Source: Burkholderiales bacterium (GTDB lineage Bacteria > Pseudomonadota > Gammaproteobacteria > Burkholderiales > Nitrosomonadaceae). From it: DNA of 58,636 bases. This document shows, piece by piece, positions 1 through 8,673 of this stretch (position 1 is the stretch's first letter; every line of letters starts with the position of its first letter). The stretch lies in NCBI GenBank assembly GCA_024235735.1, contig JACKLU010000016.1, positions 1 to 58,636 of the forward strand. Direction: 5' to 3'. A program made the translations under genes and the position numbers. A model generated the notes under the pieces. That model was not told where the DNA came from, made no database searches, and saw only the letters and a list, made by a program, of their open reading frames with translations.

Positions 1-20
1 ATTTTTCAGGAGGATAATTG

Positions 21-317
21 ATGAAATTACAGCAACATCAACAAAAGCATATTAAAACCTGGCAATCAAGCGGCATGAGCCAGGCTGCTTATTGTCGTAA
101 GCAAGGATTGAATGCCAAGACATTTGGTAACTGGTTGAGAATTTATCGTGATGACTGTGCAGACAATCAAACGGCAACGCTGGTGCCGGTAACGATCAAA
201 CCGGAATCGTCACCGATGAATTCTTTGAAATTACGAGGTTCTAGCTGCCATGTACTGGAAATACCGGCAGATGTTTCACCGCAATGGTTGGTTGAGTTGT
301 TGCGATGTCTGAATTGA
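21..317 (+). CDS. tnpA: IS66-family accessory protein TnpA
   Basis: This is the first of three IS66 proteins and is needed with TnpB and TnpC for transposition. The 98-residue basic protein has a helix-turn-helix-like N-terminal half with the family phrase 'SGMSQAAYCRKQGL' (roughly residues 18-31), followed by 'TFGNWLRIYR'. A strong ribosome binding site (AGGAGG at 9-14) sits 6 nt before the ATG at 21; a TTG at 18 in the same frame is less well placed. The 3' end overlaps the start of tnpB by 13 nt, which suggests translational coupling. Confidence 0.88.
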   Translation: MKLQQHQQKHIKTWQSSGMSQAAYCRKQGLNAKTFGNWLRIYRDDCADNQTATLVPVTIKPESSPMNSLKLRGSSCHVLEIPADVSPQWLVELLRCLN

Positions 318-655
318 TTGCACATGGCGGGCAAATCCGGATGATGGTTGAACCGGTAGACATGCGCCGGGGCATTGACGGTTTGTCGATGATTGTTCAG
401 CAGTCCTTGGGGTATTCACCATGCTCAGGTTCGGCGTTTGTGTTTTGCAACCGTGCAGGCAATCGCATCAAGGTGTTGTTGTGGGATGGTACGGGAGTCT
501 GGTTATGCCAACGCCGATTGCATCAAGGTCGGTTTGTGTGGCCGAAGCTGGAAGATCGCTGTTTTGAATTGACGAGAGTGCAGTGGGAATGGCTCACGGC
601 GGGTGTGGATTGGCGGCGTTTGTCGGCACTGCCACCTGCTCATTTGCAGGTGTAG
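305..655 (+). CDS. tnpB: IS66-family accessory protein TnpB
   Basis: TnpB of IS66 elements ('IS66 Orf2-like'), about 116 residues, the normal family length. The hallmark N-terminal stretch 'VEPVDMRRGIDGLS' is present near residues 16-29, followed by 'VFCNRAGNRIKVLLWDGTG' and 'LCQRRLHQGRFVWP'. It acts with TnpA and TnpC, and its biochemical role is not well defined. It overlaps tnpA by 13 nt and ends about 50 nt before tnpC. Confidence 0.92.
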   Translation: MSELIAHGGQIRMMVEPVDMRRGIDGLSMIVQQSLGYSPCSGSAFVFCNRAGNRIKVLLWDGTGVWLCQRRLHQGRFVWPKLEDRCFELTRVQWEWLTAGVDWRRLSALPPAHLQV

Positions 656-707
656 TGTTATGCGACAATTCAATATTAACAGCATGTTATGGTCGTTTTG
701 TGGTATA

Positions 708-2297
708 ATGGCGACCATGAAATCATTGACACAGCTTGATCAATTGAACCTCGATGCGACTACCAAACAGCAGGTAACCGACATTGTTCAAACGCTGCTT
801 GATCAGGCCCAGCAAGAAATCCGTGCGCAGGAGATTAAAATCCAGGCGCTCACATTGGAACTGGCGCATTTGCGCTGCATTCGCTTTGGTCGAAAGAGCG
901 AATCACTGCCGCCATTTGAACATCCCAGCCTGTTTGAAGAATCGGTGCTGGCCGATATCGCCGCCGTCAATGCAGAAATCGAACAGATCGACACGTCACC
1001 TGGAAAAGACAGCAAACCCACACCGCGTAGTCGTGCCGGCCGTCAACCGTTGCCGGATCATTTGCCACGCGTTGAACATCGCCACGAACCACAATCCTGC
1101 CAATGCAGCCAGTGCGGCAGCGATCTGGTCAAAATCGGTGAAGACATTACCGAACAACTCGATGTTGAACCGGCCAAATTCTTTGTCCATCGTCACATTC
1201 GACCGCAGTATGCCTGCAGAACCTGCGAAACCGTCACAGCAGAACCGGTGCCGCCGGCAGTGATCGACGGCGGCATGGCTGCGCCGGGTTTACTGGCCTG
1301 GGTGGTAATCAGTAAATACCTGAACCATTTGCCGCTCTATCGTCTGGAACAAATAGCCGCGCGCGAACAAGTCACGCTACCCAGTTCCACACTTGCGGAA
1401 TGGGTAGGCCGTACAGGCGTAGCCCTGCAACCACTGGTTGATCGCCTGATCTGGCACCTGATGCAGGGTAACATGCTTCATGCCGATGAAACGCCCATCG
1501 CGCAACTAGAACCTGGCAACGGCAAAACCCGCAAGGCCTATCTATGGGCCTACCGCAGTAACGATCTTGACTCGGGGCCACGAATCGTCATCTTCGACTA
1601 TCAAGCCGGTCGAAGCGGCCGGCATGCGCAAAACTTCCTGCAAAACTGGCAAGGCCATCTGCTGGTCGATGACTATGGCGGCTACAAACCGCTGTTCTCC
1701 AGAACCGCATCGCCCTGTATCGAACTGGGCTGCTGGGCGCATGCGCGGCGCAAATTCTTCGACCTGCACAAAGCCAACGCCAGTCCAATGGCATTCGAGG
1801 CATTGCAGCGTATCAGCACCTTATATGCGATTGAGGCAGAAGGCAAACACCTGAATGCCGAGGCGCGTCAACAGTTACGCGTCGAAAAAAGCCTGCCGCT
1901 ACTTAATGCAATGCACGGCTGGCTGACTCAAACCCGCCTACAAACCGCAAATGGCGGCGGCTCCGCCAGAGCACTGGACTACACACTCAAACGTTGGAAA
2001 AGCCTGAGCCGCTACGCACAAACAGGTCATCTGCCGATCGACAACAATCCGGTAGAAAACACCATTCGCCCCATCGCCATCGGGAAAAAGAACTGGCTCT
2101 TCACTGGATCGGAACGCGCCGGCCAACGTGCTGCAGCCATTCAAACCCTGTTCGGCACCGCCAGGCTAAACAACACCAATCCGGCCACATGGCTCAAAGA
2201 AACACTCGCTAAACTCCCCGCCTGGCCCAATAGCCGTATCGATGAATTACTTCCGTTGACACCGGAGTTCATTCAATCATCAAAGCAAGGCAAATGA
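708..2297 (+). CDS. tnpC: IS66-family transposase TnpC
   Basis: DDE transposase of the IS66 element, which catalyses strand transfer. An N-terminal coiled-coil-like helix region precedes a zinc-finger-like region with two CxxC pairs ('CQCSQCGSDL' and 'CRTCE'). The catalytic domain carries 'HADETPI' (first Asp), 'LVDDYGGY' (second Asp) and a C-terminal 'NPVENTIRPIAIGKKNW' with the Glu. Length is about 529 residues, normal for the family, and the frame is unbroken, so the protein could be active. The start is uncertain: ATG 708 and ATG 717 are in frame and neither has a clear Shine-Dalgarno; a GTG far upstream at 603 would overlap tnpB. Confidence 0.92.
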   Translation: MATMKSLTQLDQLNLDATTKQQVTDIVQTLLDQAQQEIRAQEIKIQALTLELAHLRCIRFGRKSESLPPFEHPSLFEESVLADIAAVNAEIEQIDTSPGKDSKPTPRSRAGRQPLPDHLPRVEHRHEPQSCQCSQCGSDLVKIGEDITEQLDVEPAKFFVHRHIRPQYACRTCETVTAEPVPPAVIDGGMAAPGLLAWVVISKYLNHLPLYRLEQIAAREQVTLPSSTLAEWVGRTGVALQPLVDRLIWHLMQGNMLHADETPIAQLEPGNGKTRKAYLWAYRSNDLDSGPRIVIFDYQAGRSGRHAQNFLQNWQGHLLVDDYGGYKPLFSRTASPCIELGCWAHARRKFFDLHKANASPMAFEALQRISTLYAIEAEGKHLNAEARQQLRVEKSLPLLNAMHGWLTQTRLQTANGGGSARALDYTLKRWKSLSRYAQTGHLPIDNNPVENTIRPIAIGKKNWLFTGSERAGQRAAAIQTLFGTARLNNTNPATWLKETLAKLPAWPNSRIDELLPLTPEFIQSSKQGK

Positions 2298-2300
2298 CAG

Positions 2301-2321
2301 GTGGATGCGTTGGATGCTTAC
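2301..2321. repeat. Right terminal inverted repeat of the IS66 element
   Basis: The 21-nt segment ends in TGGATGCTTAC; read inward from the other strand it begins GTAAGCATCCA, typical of IS66 ends. It lies 3 nt after the tnpC stop. The segment also contains an internal GGATGCGTTGGATGC repetition. Confidence 0.7.
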
Positions 2322-2411
2322 GGAGTATGGGTATGGCGTATGACTTTACAATTACGCTTTAGAACAACAGCACTGAATATGAATCTCTCGGAATACGACG
2401 ATTCATGATAA

Positions 2412-2885
2412 AACAAGGTTGCCCTGTTGACGCGAGTTGACCAGGTCAGTGTAAAAGTTACTGAAGCAAATGATCAATTCTTTATCGTACTGTTTCAGGG
2501 CATTCTATCGCTTTTCCTCCTGGAAATGGGCATAACAGCCTGCTCGCGTCCTAAAGATCTGAAGCTTGGCGGGCCGGATTTCGTGGCATTTGGGATCATT
2601 GCGCCAAATGTCTTTGTGACCTTTGGAATACTGATCGCATATGCTTACAGCATGACGATTGGGCATTCGCTTGAAATTGGCACCTACGTACTTTTTGCGG
2701 TATTGTGTGGCGCGGCTTCGTATATAGCGGTTCCAGCCGTACAGCGTATGGCGATACCGGAAGCAAGTTCTACCCTGCCGCTGGCGGCTTCGCTCGGATT
2801 GACGTTTACCTATAATGTGACTATAGGTATTCCGCTCTATATTTTGTTTTCAACGGCACTGACGACGTTGATCCCGATGGTATAG
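2412..2885 (+). pseudogene. SbtA-like sodium-dependent bicarbonate transporter, C-terminal remnant
   Basis: The remaining frame encodes about 155 residues matching the second half of SbtA/DUF897 transporters. It contains 'LFLLEMGITACSR', then 'PDFVAFGIIAPN' and the late 'MAIPEASSTLPLAASLGLTF' segment, with several hydrophobic helices. SbtA proteins are normally over 300 residues and import bicarbonate in symport with Na+. The N-terminal half is missing: an in-frame stop lies at 2409-2411 and the IS66 right end is at 2321. A TTG at 2427 could start a shorter peptide, but a working transporter is not expected. The wild-type gene would have served inorganic carbon supply in an autotroph. Confidence 0.75.
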
Positions 2886-3136
2886 CTGATATCTGAATCA
2901 GCTTTCGGATATCGGGTTGTTTCTCAGGCAAGGCGAAGCGAATATTATACTGGCAAGCCTTGCCGGCCGCATGGAAAAGCAAAAGCCACCCATCATTTTT
3001 TTCAGACCGATTCCAGACAAGCAATTGAATCGCCATGATTTTCACGGCGACTCTTGAATTTGAACCAGCCGAATCATCACTGCGCAATTGTCACGCAAAG
3101 TAAAAAAAGTAGCTGATGATTTTCATGTATCCCACG

Positions 3137-4069
3137 TCACAACAGAATATTATTCGCGGGTTTGAGCGGCTCCGGACGTTCCGGACTGTTAATGAGTTCA
3201 AGCAGATTGATCTCTATGGTGCGCGAGATAGCGGATAACGGCAAATCATTGGGATCTTTGCCAAACGGATTTTCAATTTCATCACCAATCGCGTCGAGCT
3301 CAAGAAACGCATAGGAAATGAACAAAACAACCGCCGGCGTCAAGATACCACTGACTTCAACCAGTCCGAACGGCAGAAAAAAACAATATACCGCCACGAT
3401 ACGATGAATCAATATGCTGTAAGTAAACGGAATGGGCGTATTGTTGATGCGCTCGCACGCGCCGAGGATATTTGACAGTTCAGCCAGCTGCGCATCGATA
3501 AACGGCGCATTCAATTCATGCAACCAACCCTGGTTACGCGCATGAGCCAGGTCGCGGCCAAGCTGCTGCAGAATGACCAGCGGGCGGTGAGTTGATGCAA
3601 TTACCGCCGTAAAATCCTGCTGTGTAAGAAACTTCTCAATATCCGCCGCCGGATCTTCATGGCGTAAATGGCAGCGCAGAGCATGCACAAACGCAATCAC
3701 GCGGCGGACAAATTTTTCCCGGAAATCCATCAACGCCGTATCATCCTGTCGCGCATCAATCAGTGAGTACGCCTGCCGCGCAAGCGTACGCGCAGTATTG
3801 ACCAACGACCCCCACAGCTTGCGCCCTTCCCAGAACCGGTCATAAGCCGCACTGTTGCGGAATCCCAGAAAAATGCCCAGTGCAATGCCGATCAGCGTAA
3901 ACGGCGTCGTCGTCAACGTATAATTCTGAATGTTGTAGTACAACTCCACATAGGTAACGATGACAGATACGGCCGTCACCGCCAGGATTCGCGGCCAGGT
4001 CTTTTCAAAACTGGTTCCCCTGAAATAAAACAAAAGCCGCAGCCAGGCAACTTTCTCCTTAATGATCAT
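3137..4069 (-). CDS. Bestrophin-family (UPF0187) anion channel-like protein
   Basis: The 310-residue membrane protein belongs to the bacterial bestrophin/YneE family. Visible features are an N-terminal amphipathic segment with 'LLFYFRGTS' and a first membrane helix around residues 28-50. The family motif 'GFRNSAAYDRFWEGRKLWG' lies near residues 69-87, and further helices flank 'FLPFGLVE'. A C-terminal acidic stretch 'DAIGDEIENPFGKDPNDLP' corresponds to the bestrophin calcium-clasp-like region. Bacterial homologues form pentameric ion channels; the permeating ion here cannot be told from sequence. It is a single-gene unit on the minus strand. Confidence 0.9.
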   Translation of the reverse strand: MIIKEKVAWLRLLFYFRGTSFEKTWPRILAVTAVSVIVTYVELYYNIQNYTLTTTPFTLIGIALGIFLGFRNSAAYDRFWEGRKLWGSLVNTARTLARQAYSLIDARQDDTALMDFREKFVRRVIAFVHALRCHLRHEDPAADIEKFLTQQDFTAVIASTHRPLVILQQLGRDLAHARNQGWLHELNAPFIDAQLAELSNILGACERINNTPIPFTYSILIHRIVAVYCFFLPFGLVEVSGILTPAVVLFISYAFLELDAIGDEIENPFGKDPNDLPLSAISRTIEINLLELINSPERPEPLKPANNILL

Positions 4070-4239
4070 GATGTCAGTCTCTTTTTATTTATCGCTTCCC
4101 GGAATTGCAGACCAATACTTTTTCCTACCGAAGAAAAGTAAGTTGCGGGATTATAAAGAAGCGGTTAGACAGGTGATAAAAATATTTCGCTGTTGCGTTC
4201 AGCCTGTATGATGGGCAGGCTCAATAATGGTTTGTTGCG

Positions 4240-6216
4240 CTAAACCAGCCTTTTCAGGTCTTTTTCTTCCGCTGCGGTCAACAATCTGATACAGGGTAGA
4301 TAACCATCATAAACAATGCCGTGCATCTCGATACGTTTTTGCGAATGCAGCATGCCAACCAGATAACGTGTTATTTCCTGCGTAATCACCTGACCAGGAA
4401 CCAGCACCGGAATCCCGGGCGGATACGGTGTAATCTGATCCGTGCATACCCGGCCGGTCAGTTCCTGGTTGATGCTGTCTTTTTCATCGAGCAACGGCAG
4501 TAATTCGCCATTGCAATAAAAAGCATCACGGGGCAGATATTTAAGCGCCGTAAAACGCGGTATTTCCACCGTCCGGTAAATGCGGCGCGGCGCGCGATTT
4601 TTGCGCGCGATGCGCATCAATGCATCATACAACCGTGACACCTTACTGCGCGTGGTGCCGATTGTCAGCAATAGCGTGAGCGTGTTAAACGTTGATTTCT
4701 CCACTTGAATATTGTAGTGCTCGAACAATTCCTGAATCAGCTCTTCCACCGTCAACCCACAACGCGAAATATCCACTGTCACTTTTGTCGGATCAAGCTG
4801 GATATTGTCGTTCTGTAATTCTTCCGGTAGCAGGTCGGCAAGCTCCAGCACCTGGAACACACCGGTGGCGTTAATCCGCGCGCGCAATTCTCTGGACAAT
4901 TCGAGCGTGCGCGCCAACAGCTTGTAACCTTCCATAACAGCCTGTTTGCGCCCCACATCCAGGCTCGCGATCATATTGTATTGCGGACTGGTGGAAGTAT
5001 GCATGTTGAAATTTTCGCGGAAAAGATGCGCGTTGAAATCCGGATCATTGACATGAATCATGCTCGACTGCGAAAAAGCCGACAAGACTTTGTGCGTGCT
5101 CTGCGTCGCGTAATCAGCGCCCGCCTCCAATGCAGTGGGGCGAAAAGCCGGGTGAAAGCGCGCAAATCCATACCATGCCTCGTCTATGATCACTTTAATG
5201 CCTTTGGCGTGCGCCGCCTGAATAATCGGCGGCAGATCGTAACGCAATCCGTCGTACGTGCAACTTGTCAGAATCAGCGCTTGGGCATTGCCGTGTTGCT
5301 CAATCGCTTCGAATAACGTTTTCCTAGGTACCGGTCCGTAAATATTGAATTTTTTGTTAACCGAAGAATCCAGATAAACCGGGTGCGCACCCGACAAAAT
5401 GACGCCATGATGCACCGATTTATGGCAGTTGCGATCCAGCAGCAGTTTGTCGCCCGGCGCCAGCAGCGTCTGAAAAATCACTTTATTGGCGGTCGACGTG
5501 CCATTCGTCGCAAAAAAGGTGCGCCGTGCACCGAATGCCCTTGCCGCCAGTTTCTGTGCCTCCGCGATCACGCCGGCAGGCTCCATCAGTGAATCGAGCA
5601 TCGGCACGGACACCGACAAATCCGCGCGGAAGGTATGTTCGCCGAAAAATTCGTAGAAATCGCTAACCCAGGGACTGTCACGCAGTGAATCGCCGGAAGA
5701 GTGTCCCGGCGTATGCCAGGCGTCCTTGGCCATCAGCACGTAATGCTTCAGCTGATCATAGAAAGGTGTGCGCGCTTTTTCCTGAATCTGGGCGTTGAGA
5801 ATACGGTAAATGCCCCGATAATCCCGCTCTTCGCGGTAGAAATAACCTTCCACGGTTTCGGAAAAAAGCGCATCGACCACCTCGCCTTCCTGCTCTTGCG
5901 CAATCAGCACATAAATATTCAATTCAGGACGCAACGCGGAAATTTTCTGTGTCAATTCCAGTGCGGTTATCTGAAGATTGCGTGTATCCCTGTTTTCATT
6001 GGACAGGCTATACAGTTTGTCATCAATGATCAGCGCCTGAATGTCACCATCCTGTTCGATCAATTCCAGCGCTTTGCATGCTGTCGTCACGCCGGTAAAG
6101 ACAATACCAAAGGGGTTCTCGATGGATTTGGCGGCGGCGTTTAATCCCTTGATAAGTAACCTTAGTATGCGTATTTCATCGTTAATCACCAGAACACGAC
6201 TGACCGGCTTTTTCAT
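4240..6216 (-). CDS. PLP-dependent Orn/Lys/Arg decarboxylase, class III fold type I
   Basis: The enzyme decarboxylates a basic amino acid (lysine, ornithine or arginine) to a diamine or agmatine. An N-terminal receiver-like wing domain (about residues 1-130, 'VLVINDEIRILRLL' and 'ALIIDD') is followed by the large PLP domain. 'HTPGH' lies near 168-172, 'ATNGTSTANK' near 236-245, 'IIDEAWYG' at 343-350 and the Schiff-base lysine in 'STHKVLSAFSQSS' at about K376. A C-terminal domain ends the protein. At 658 residues it is shorter than the roughly 710-755 of the E. coli inducible enzymes. Substrate cannot be assigned from sequence, and no antiporter gene is adjacent, which argues against a simple acid-resistance pair. 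Confidence 0.9.
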   Translation of the reverse strand: MKKPVSRVLVINDEIRILRLLIKGLNAAAKSIENPFGIVFTGVTTACKALELIEQDGDIQALIIDDKLYSLSNENRDTRNLQITALELTQKISALRPELNIYVLIAQEQEGEVVDALFSETVEGYFYREERDYRGIYRILNAQIQEKARTPFYDQLKHYVLMAKDAWHTPGHSSGDSLRDSPWVSDFYEFFGEHTFRADLSVSVPMLDSLMEPAGVIAEAQKLAARAFGARRTFFATNGTSTANKVIFQTLLAPGDKLLLDRNCHKSVHHGVILSGAHPVYLDSSVNKKFNIYGPVPRKTLFEAIEQHGNAQALILTSCTYDGLRYDLPPIIQAAHAKGIKVIIDEAWYGFARFHPAFRPTALEAGADYATQSTHKVLSAFSQSSMIHVNDPDFNAHLFRENFNMHTSTSPQYNMIASLDVGRKQAVMEGYKLLARTLELSRELRARINATGVFQVLELADLLPEELQNDNIQLDPTKVTVDISRCGLTVEELIQELFEHYNIQVEKSTFNTLTLLLTIGTTRSKVSRLYDALMRIARKNRAPRRIYRTVEIPRFTALKYLPRDAFYCNGELLPLLDEKDSINQELTGRVCTDQITPYPPGIPVLVPGQVITQEITRYLVGMLHSQKRIEMHGIVYDGYLPCIRLLTAAEEKDLKRLV

Positions 6217-6298
6217 GCCATTACCGCAGTTTCTGATCCGTAACGCACTCGCGTAACGATACCATGGTGAATGTATAACAGATTTTTCGAGGCCCGCA

Positions 6299-6736
6299 TC
6301 ATTCTATTTCCAGCACGGTATGATGCTCCACGCGGCTGACTGCCCGGAATCCGAGTTTCAGGTACAGACGGTACGCGCCTTTGTTGGCGTGCAACACGCG
6401 AAGACGCAATGGCGTATTCAGCTTGCGCGCCCTGACAATCAACCCGGCGATAATCGTGCTGCCTATGCCCTGATTCTGGTATTGCGGACTGATCTGAATC
6501 TCATCCAGCCACAAACAATCCTGCCGGGGAATAACGATGAACATACCGACCGCTTCGCTTTGCTGCACGATGACTTCGATATTTTTTGTCTCCCACGCCC
6601 GTAGAAACAGACCCAGTTCCTCATCGTCGTCCCAGTAGCCAAATTCTTCAATGATGAGTTCCCGGTAAACGGTATGGTGCAAGTCAAGCAGCCATTCATA
6701 ATCGGCTGACTGAACGGAACGAATATACAGATCCAT
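6299..6736 (-). CDS. GNAT-family N-acetyltransferase
   Basis: A small acetyl-CoA-dependent acyltransferase of about 145 residues from the ATG at 6736. The conserved GNAT core is visible: 'LWLDEIQISPQYQNQGIGS' is beta4 plus the acetyl-CoA pyrophosphate loop (Q-x-x-G-I-G). 'LRVLHANKGAYRLYLKLGF' follows as the motif B helix. Substrate is unknown. A longer version from 6841 is open in the same frame, but its extra 35 residues do not look like family sequence and no start has a strong Shine-Dalgarno. It lies just upstream of the decarboxylase gene on the same strand. Confidence 0.85.
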   Translation of the reverse strand: MDLYIRSVQSADYEWLLDLHHTVYRELIIEEFGYWDDDEELGLFLRAWETKNIEVIVQQSEAVGMFIVIPRQDCLWLDEIQISPQYQNQGIGSTIIAGLIVRARKLNTPLRLRVLHANKGAYRLYLKLGFRAVSRVEHHTVLEIE

Positions 6737-6958
6737 AGGCAAAATCGGCAAAGCAATGATGTGAATGCATTCTTTCCAGCGGAGGAAACAGATCACACAG
6801 TCCCCCTGAAAACTGGTAAATTCTGACAGGCTTTTACACATAATAAAAGCGCTGCCGGATTAACGCACGATCAGACTAATATACCCGTTAATCCCTGCGG
6901 CATGCACTTTGATGATTTTTTAAACGTACCTGCTTAAAAATTTAAAGGAGCCCCAGCG

Positions 6959-8596
6959 ATGAATTCCAGTCTGACCGATAAATTCAAACCAGCCGACCTC
7001 ATCGAGAAAGTACGCTCAGCGGTGGGTTTGGGCGCAACCGAACAGCGCACGCTTGAAGTTGATGAACCTTCGGAAGATCGCGGCAACCGCCTGTGTGTCA
7101 CCGTCAGCGATATTCATTTGACGGACGGCACCGTCGGGTTGCAGAACCTGAGTGACGCGACCTGGGATGCGTTTTATGAAGACATCAGGCAACGCTGCAT
7201 TACCTATCATATTGACGAATTTGTGCTGGTGCTGGATGGTGATGTGATTGATATGATCCGCAGCAGCAAGTGGGCGGCGCACGAACCGCCGATTTATCCG
7301 TGGGAGCGCGAGCGGCAAGCGGAATTCTCCGGCGTGGTCAATGCCATCATCCGGGATATCGTTGAAAAAAAGCATGCCAGTTTTTTCAGATGGTTACGCG
7401 AACTGGAAAGTAAATTAAAGCGCGACTGCCAGCCCAGAGCCATCCGCATCAGAACAGTCATCACGGTTGGCAATCACGACAAAGAGCTCTTCTGCGTTCA
7501 GGATGCATTAAAGTATTTCTATGAAACCGGCCTGGGTATAAACGTTGAAGCGATTCCTGAAGCGGAGCGTAAAATGCTTGGCCGCATGTACGGCGATGAA
7601 ACCATGTTTCTGGATACCACCCAGGCACCCTATTGTCCGTTCTATTATGGCGATACCGGCTTCCGTTTTTTTACCACACACGGCCAATGGCGTGACTCGG
7701 CGAATTCCCGCAATATCAAAGCGGAAGGCTCAAAACCCGGCTGGAGTGTCAGCGACGGCTGGCAGCTTGAAACTTGGCAGCAACTGAGATTCTCGCCCTT
7801 TTTCGAACCCTGCTTCGGCGACACCGTTGCAGCAGGCGTGTTGTCGACGTTCATCTATAAAACCAAGAAAAAACTCAACGATGCTCATCATCATGACGCG
7901 CGGCTTGACAGCATTCTCGACGAACTGGATCTGTACCGGCCGACTTATGCCGCAGTGCGCAGAATACTGACTGAAACCGCAGACATGCGCAGACAGAATA
8001 AAAAGCCGGAAGTCATCGCCATCATCGAGAACACGTTATACGAATGCGTGATGGAATGGCTGAGCTGGGACTTTACCTATCAGTCGACGACAAAACTGCG
8101 CGCCAAGGGTCTGAAACTGGCCCGGCGCATTCTGGAATTCATGAAATCCATGGGTCATGGACTGGAAATCAAATCCATCGCGGTATTGATGCGTATTCTG
8201 GCGTTTTTTGACAATCTGCATCAACCCAACGTCCGTTTCTCGACGATGAAAAAATTCCCCAGCTTTCTGCCGCAATACCGGCACTATAATTTTCAGATTC
8301 ATGGCGAAGGCCACACGCATCTGCCGCTGCAGGAAGAACCCAATTTTGGCGCCAACCATCCTGCAACGTATATCAACTTCGGCACCTGGCGTGATCAGAT
8401 CGTGCTCAGGAAGCGGCAGGGCTATCGCCGCCGCGGCGTATTACGCGCGCTGTTCATTCTGGACATTGTGAATTACGTCGGACAGACAAACGACATCATG
8501 CCGCGCACGTTTGATTACTTCGTCACCGACATCGTCCACTGGAGCGATGCCAAAGATGCGCTGAATCGCACCGGCCATATCGAACCCAGAACCTGA
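6959..8596 (+). CDS. Calcineurin-like metallophosphoesterase
   Basis: The 545-residue protein has the metal-binding signatures of the metallophosphoesterase superfamily. 'VSDIHLTDG' gives the D-x-H near residues 49-57, 'VLDGDVIDM' the G-D-x-x-D, 'VGNHDKEL' the G-N-H-D, and 'HGEGHTH' the C-terminal H-x-H. Large insertions between the motifs make it much longer than simple phosphodiesterases. No signal peptide is seen, so it is probably cytoplasmic. The substrate is unknown. A good ribosome binding site (AAAGGAG) lies about 9 nt before the ATG. It converges with dinB. Confidence 0.88.
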   Translation: MNSSLTDKFKPADLIEKVRSAVGLGATEQRTLEVDEPSEDRGNRLCVTVSDIHLTDGTVGLQNLSDATWDAFYEDIRQRCITYHIDEFVLVLDGDVIDMIRSSKWAAHEPPIYPWERERQAEFSGVVNAIIRDIVEKKHASFFRWLRELESKLKRDCQPRAIRIRTVITVGNHDKELFCVQDALKYFYETGLGINVEAIPEAERKMLGRMYGDETMFLDTTQAPYCPFYYGDTGFRFFTTHGQWRDSANSRNIKAEGSKPGWSVSDGWQLETWQQLRFSPFFEPCFGDTVAAGVLSTFIYKTKKKLNDAHHHDARLDSILDELDLYRPTYAAVRRILTETADMRRQNKKPEVIAIIENTLYECVMEWLSWDFTYQSTTKLRAKGLKLARRILEFMKSMGHGLEIKSIAVLMRILAFFDNLHQPNVRFSTMKKFPSFLPQYRHYNFQIHGEGHTHLPLQEEPNFGANHPATYINFGTWRDQIVLRKRQGYRRRGVLRALFILDIVNYVGQTNDIMPRTFDYFVTDIVHWSDAKDALNRTGHIEPRT

Positions 8597-8625
8597 TTCC
8601 TAATACCGATAGTTCAACCAGCAAA

Positions 8626-8673
8626 CTGAACAGGAAAAAACTTTGACATGCAGTGCCTGTATTTCCTGTTCAG
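8626..8673. terminator. Inverted repeat between convergent genes, possible bidirectional terminator
   Basis: A perfect 12-bp inverted repeat (CTGAACAGGAAA at 8626-8637 and its complement at 8662-8673) encloses a 24-nt loop. It lies between the convergent metallophosphoesterase and dinB genes and overlaps the dinB stop codon. No long T run follows on either strand, so intrinsic termination is only likely. Confidence 0.45.

Larger units (their letters stand above)
1..2321 (+). mobile_element. IS66-family insertion sequence, left end cut by the window
   Basis: Three consecutive genes tnpA, tnpB and tnpC in the IS66 order are followed by an end motif TGGATGCTTAC at 2311-2321. Its reverse complement GTAAGCATCCA begins like an IS66-type terminal inverted repeat. 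The left inverted repeat lies outside the window, so the target duplication cannot be checked. The element lies directly upstream of a 5'-truncated SbtA-like gene, suggesting that its insertion, or later deletion next to it, broke that gene. Confidence 0.9.

Noticed and set aside
2821..3087. 88-codon minus-strand frame after the SbtA remnant
   Set aside because: It overlaps the SbtA remnant in antisense and has no family features.
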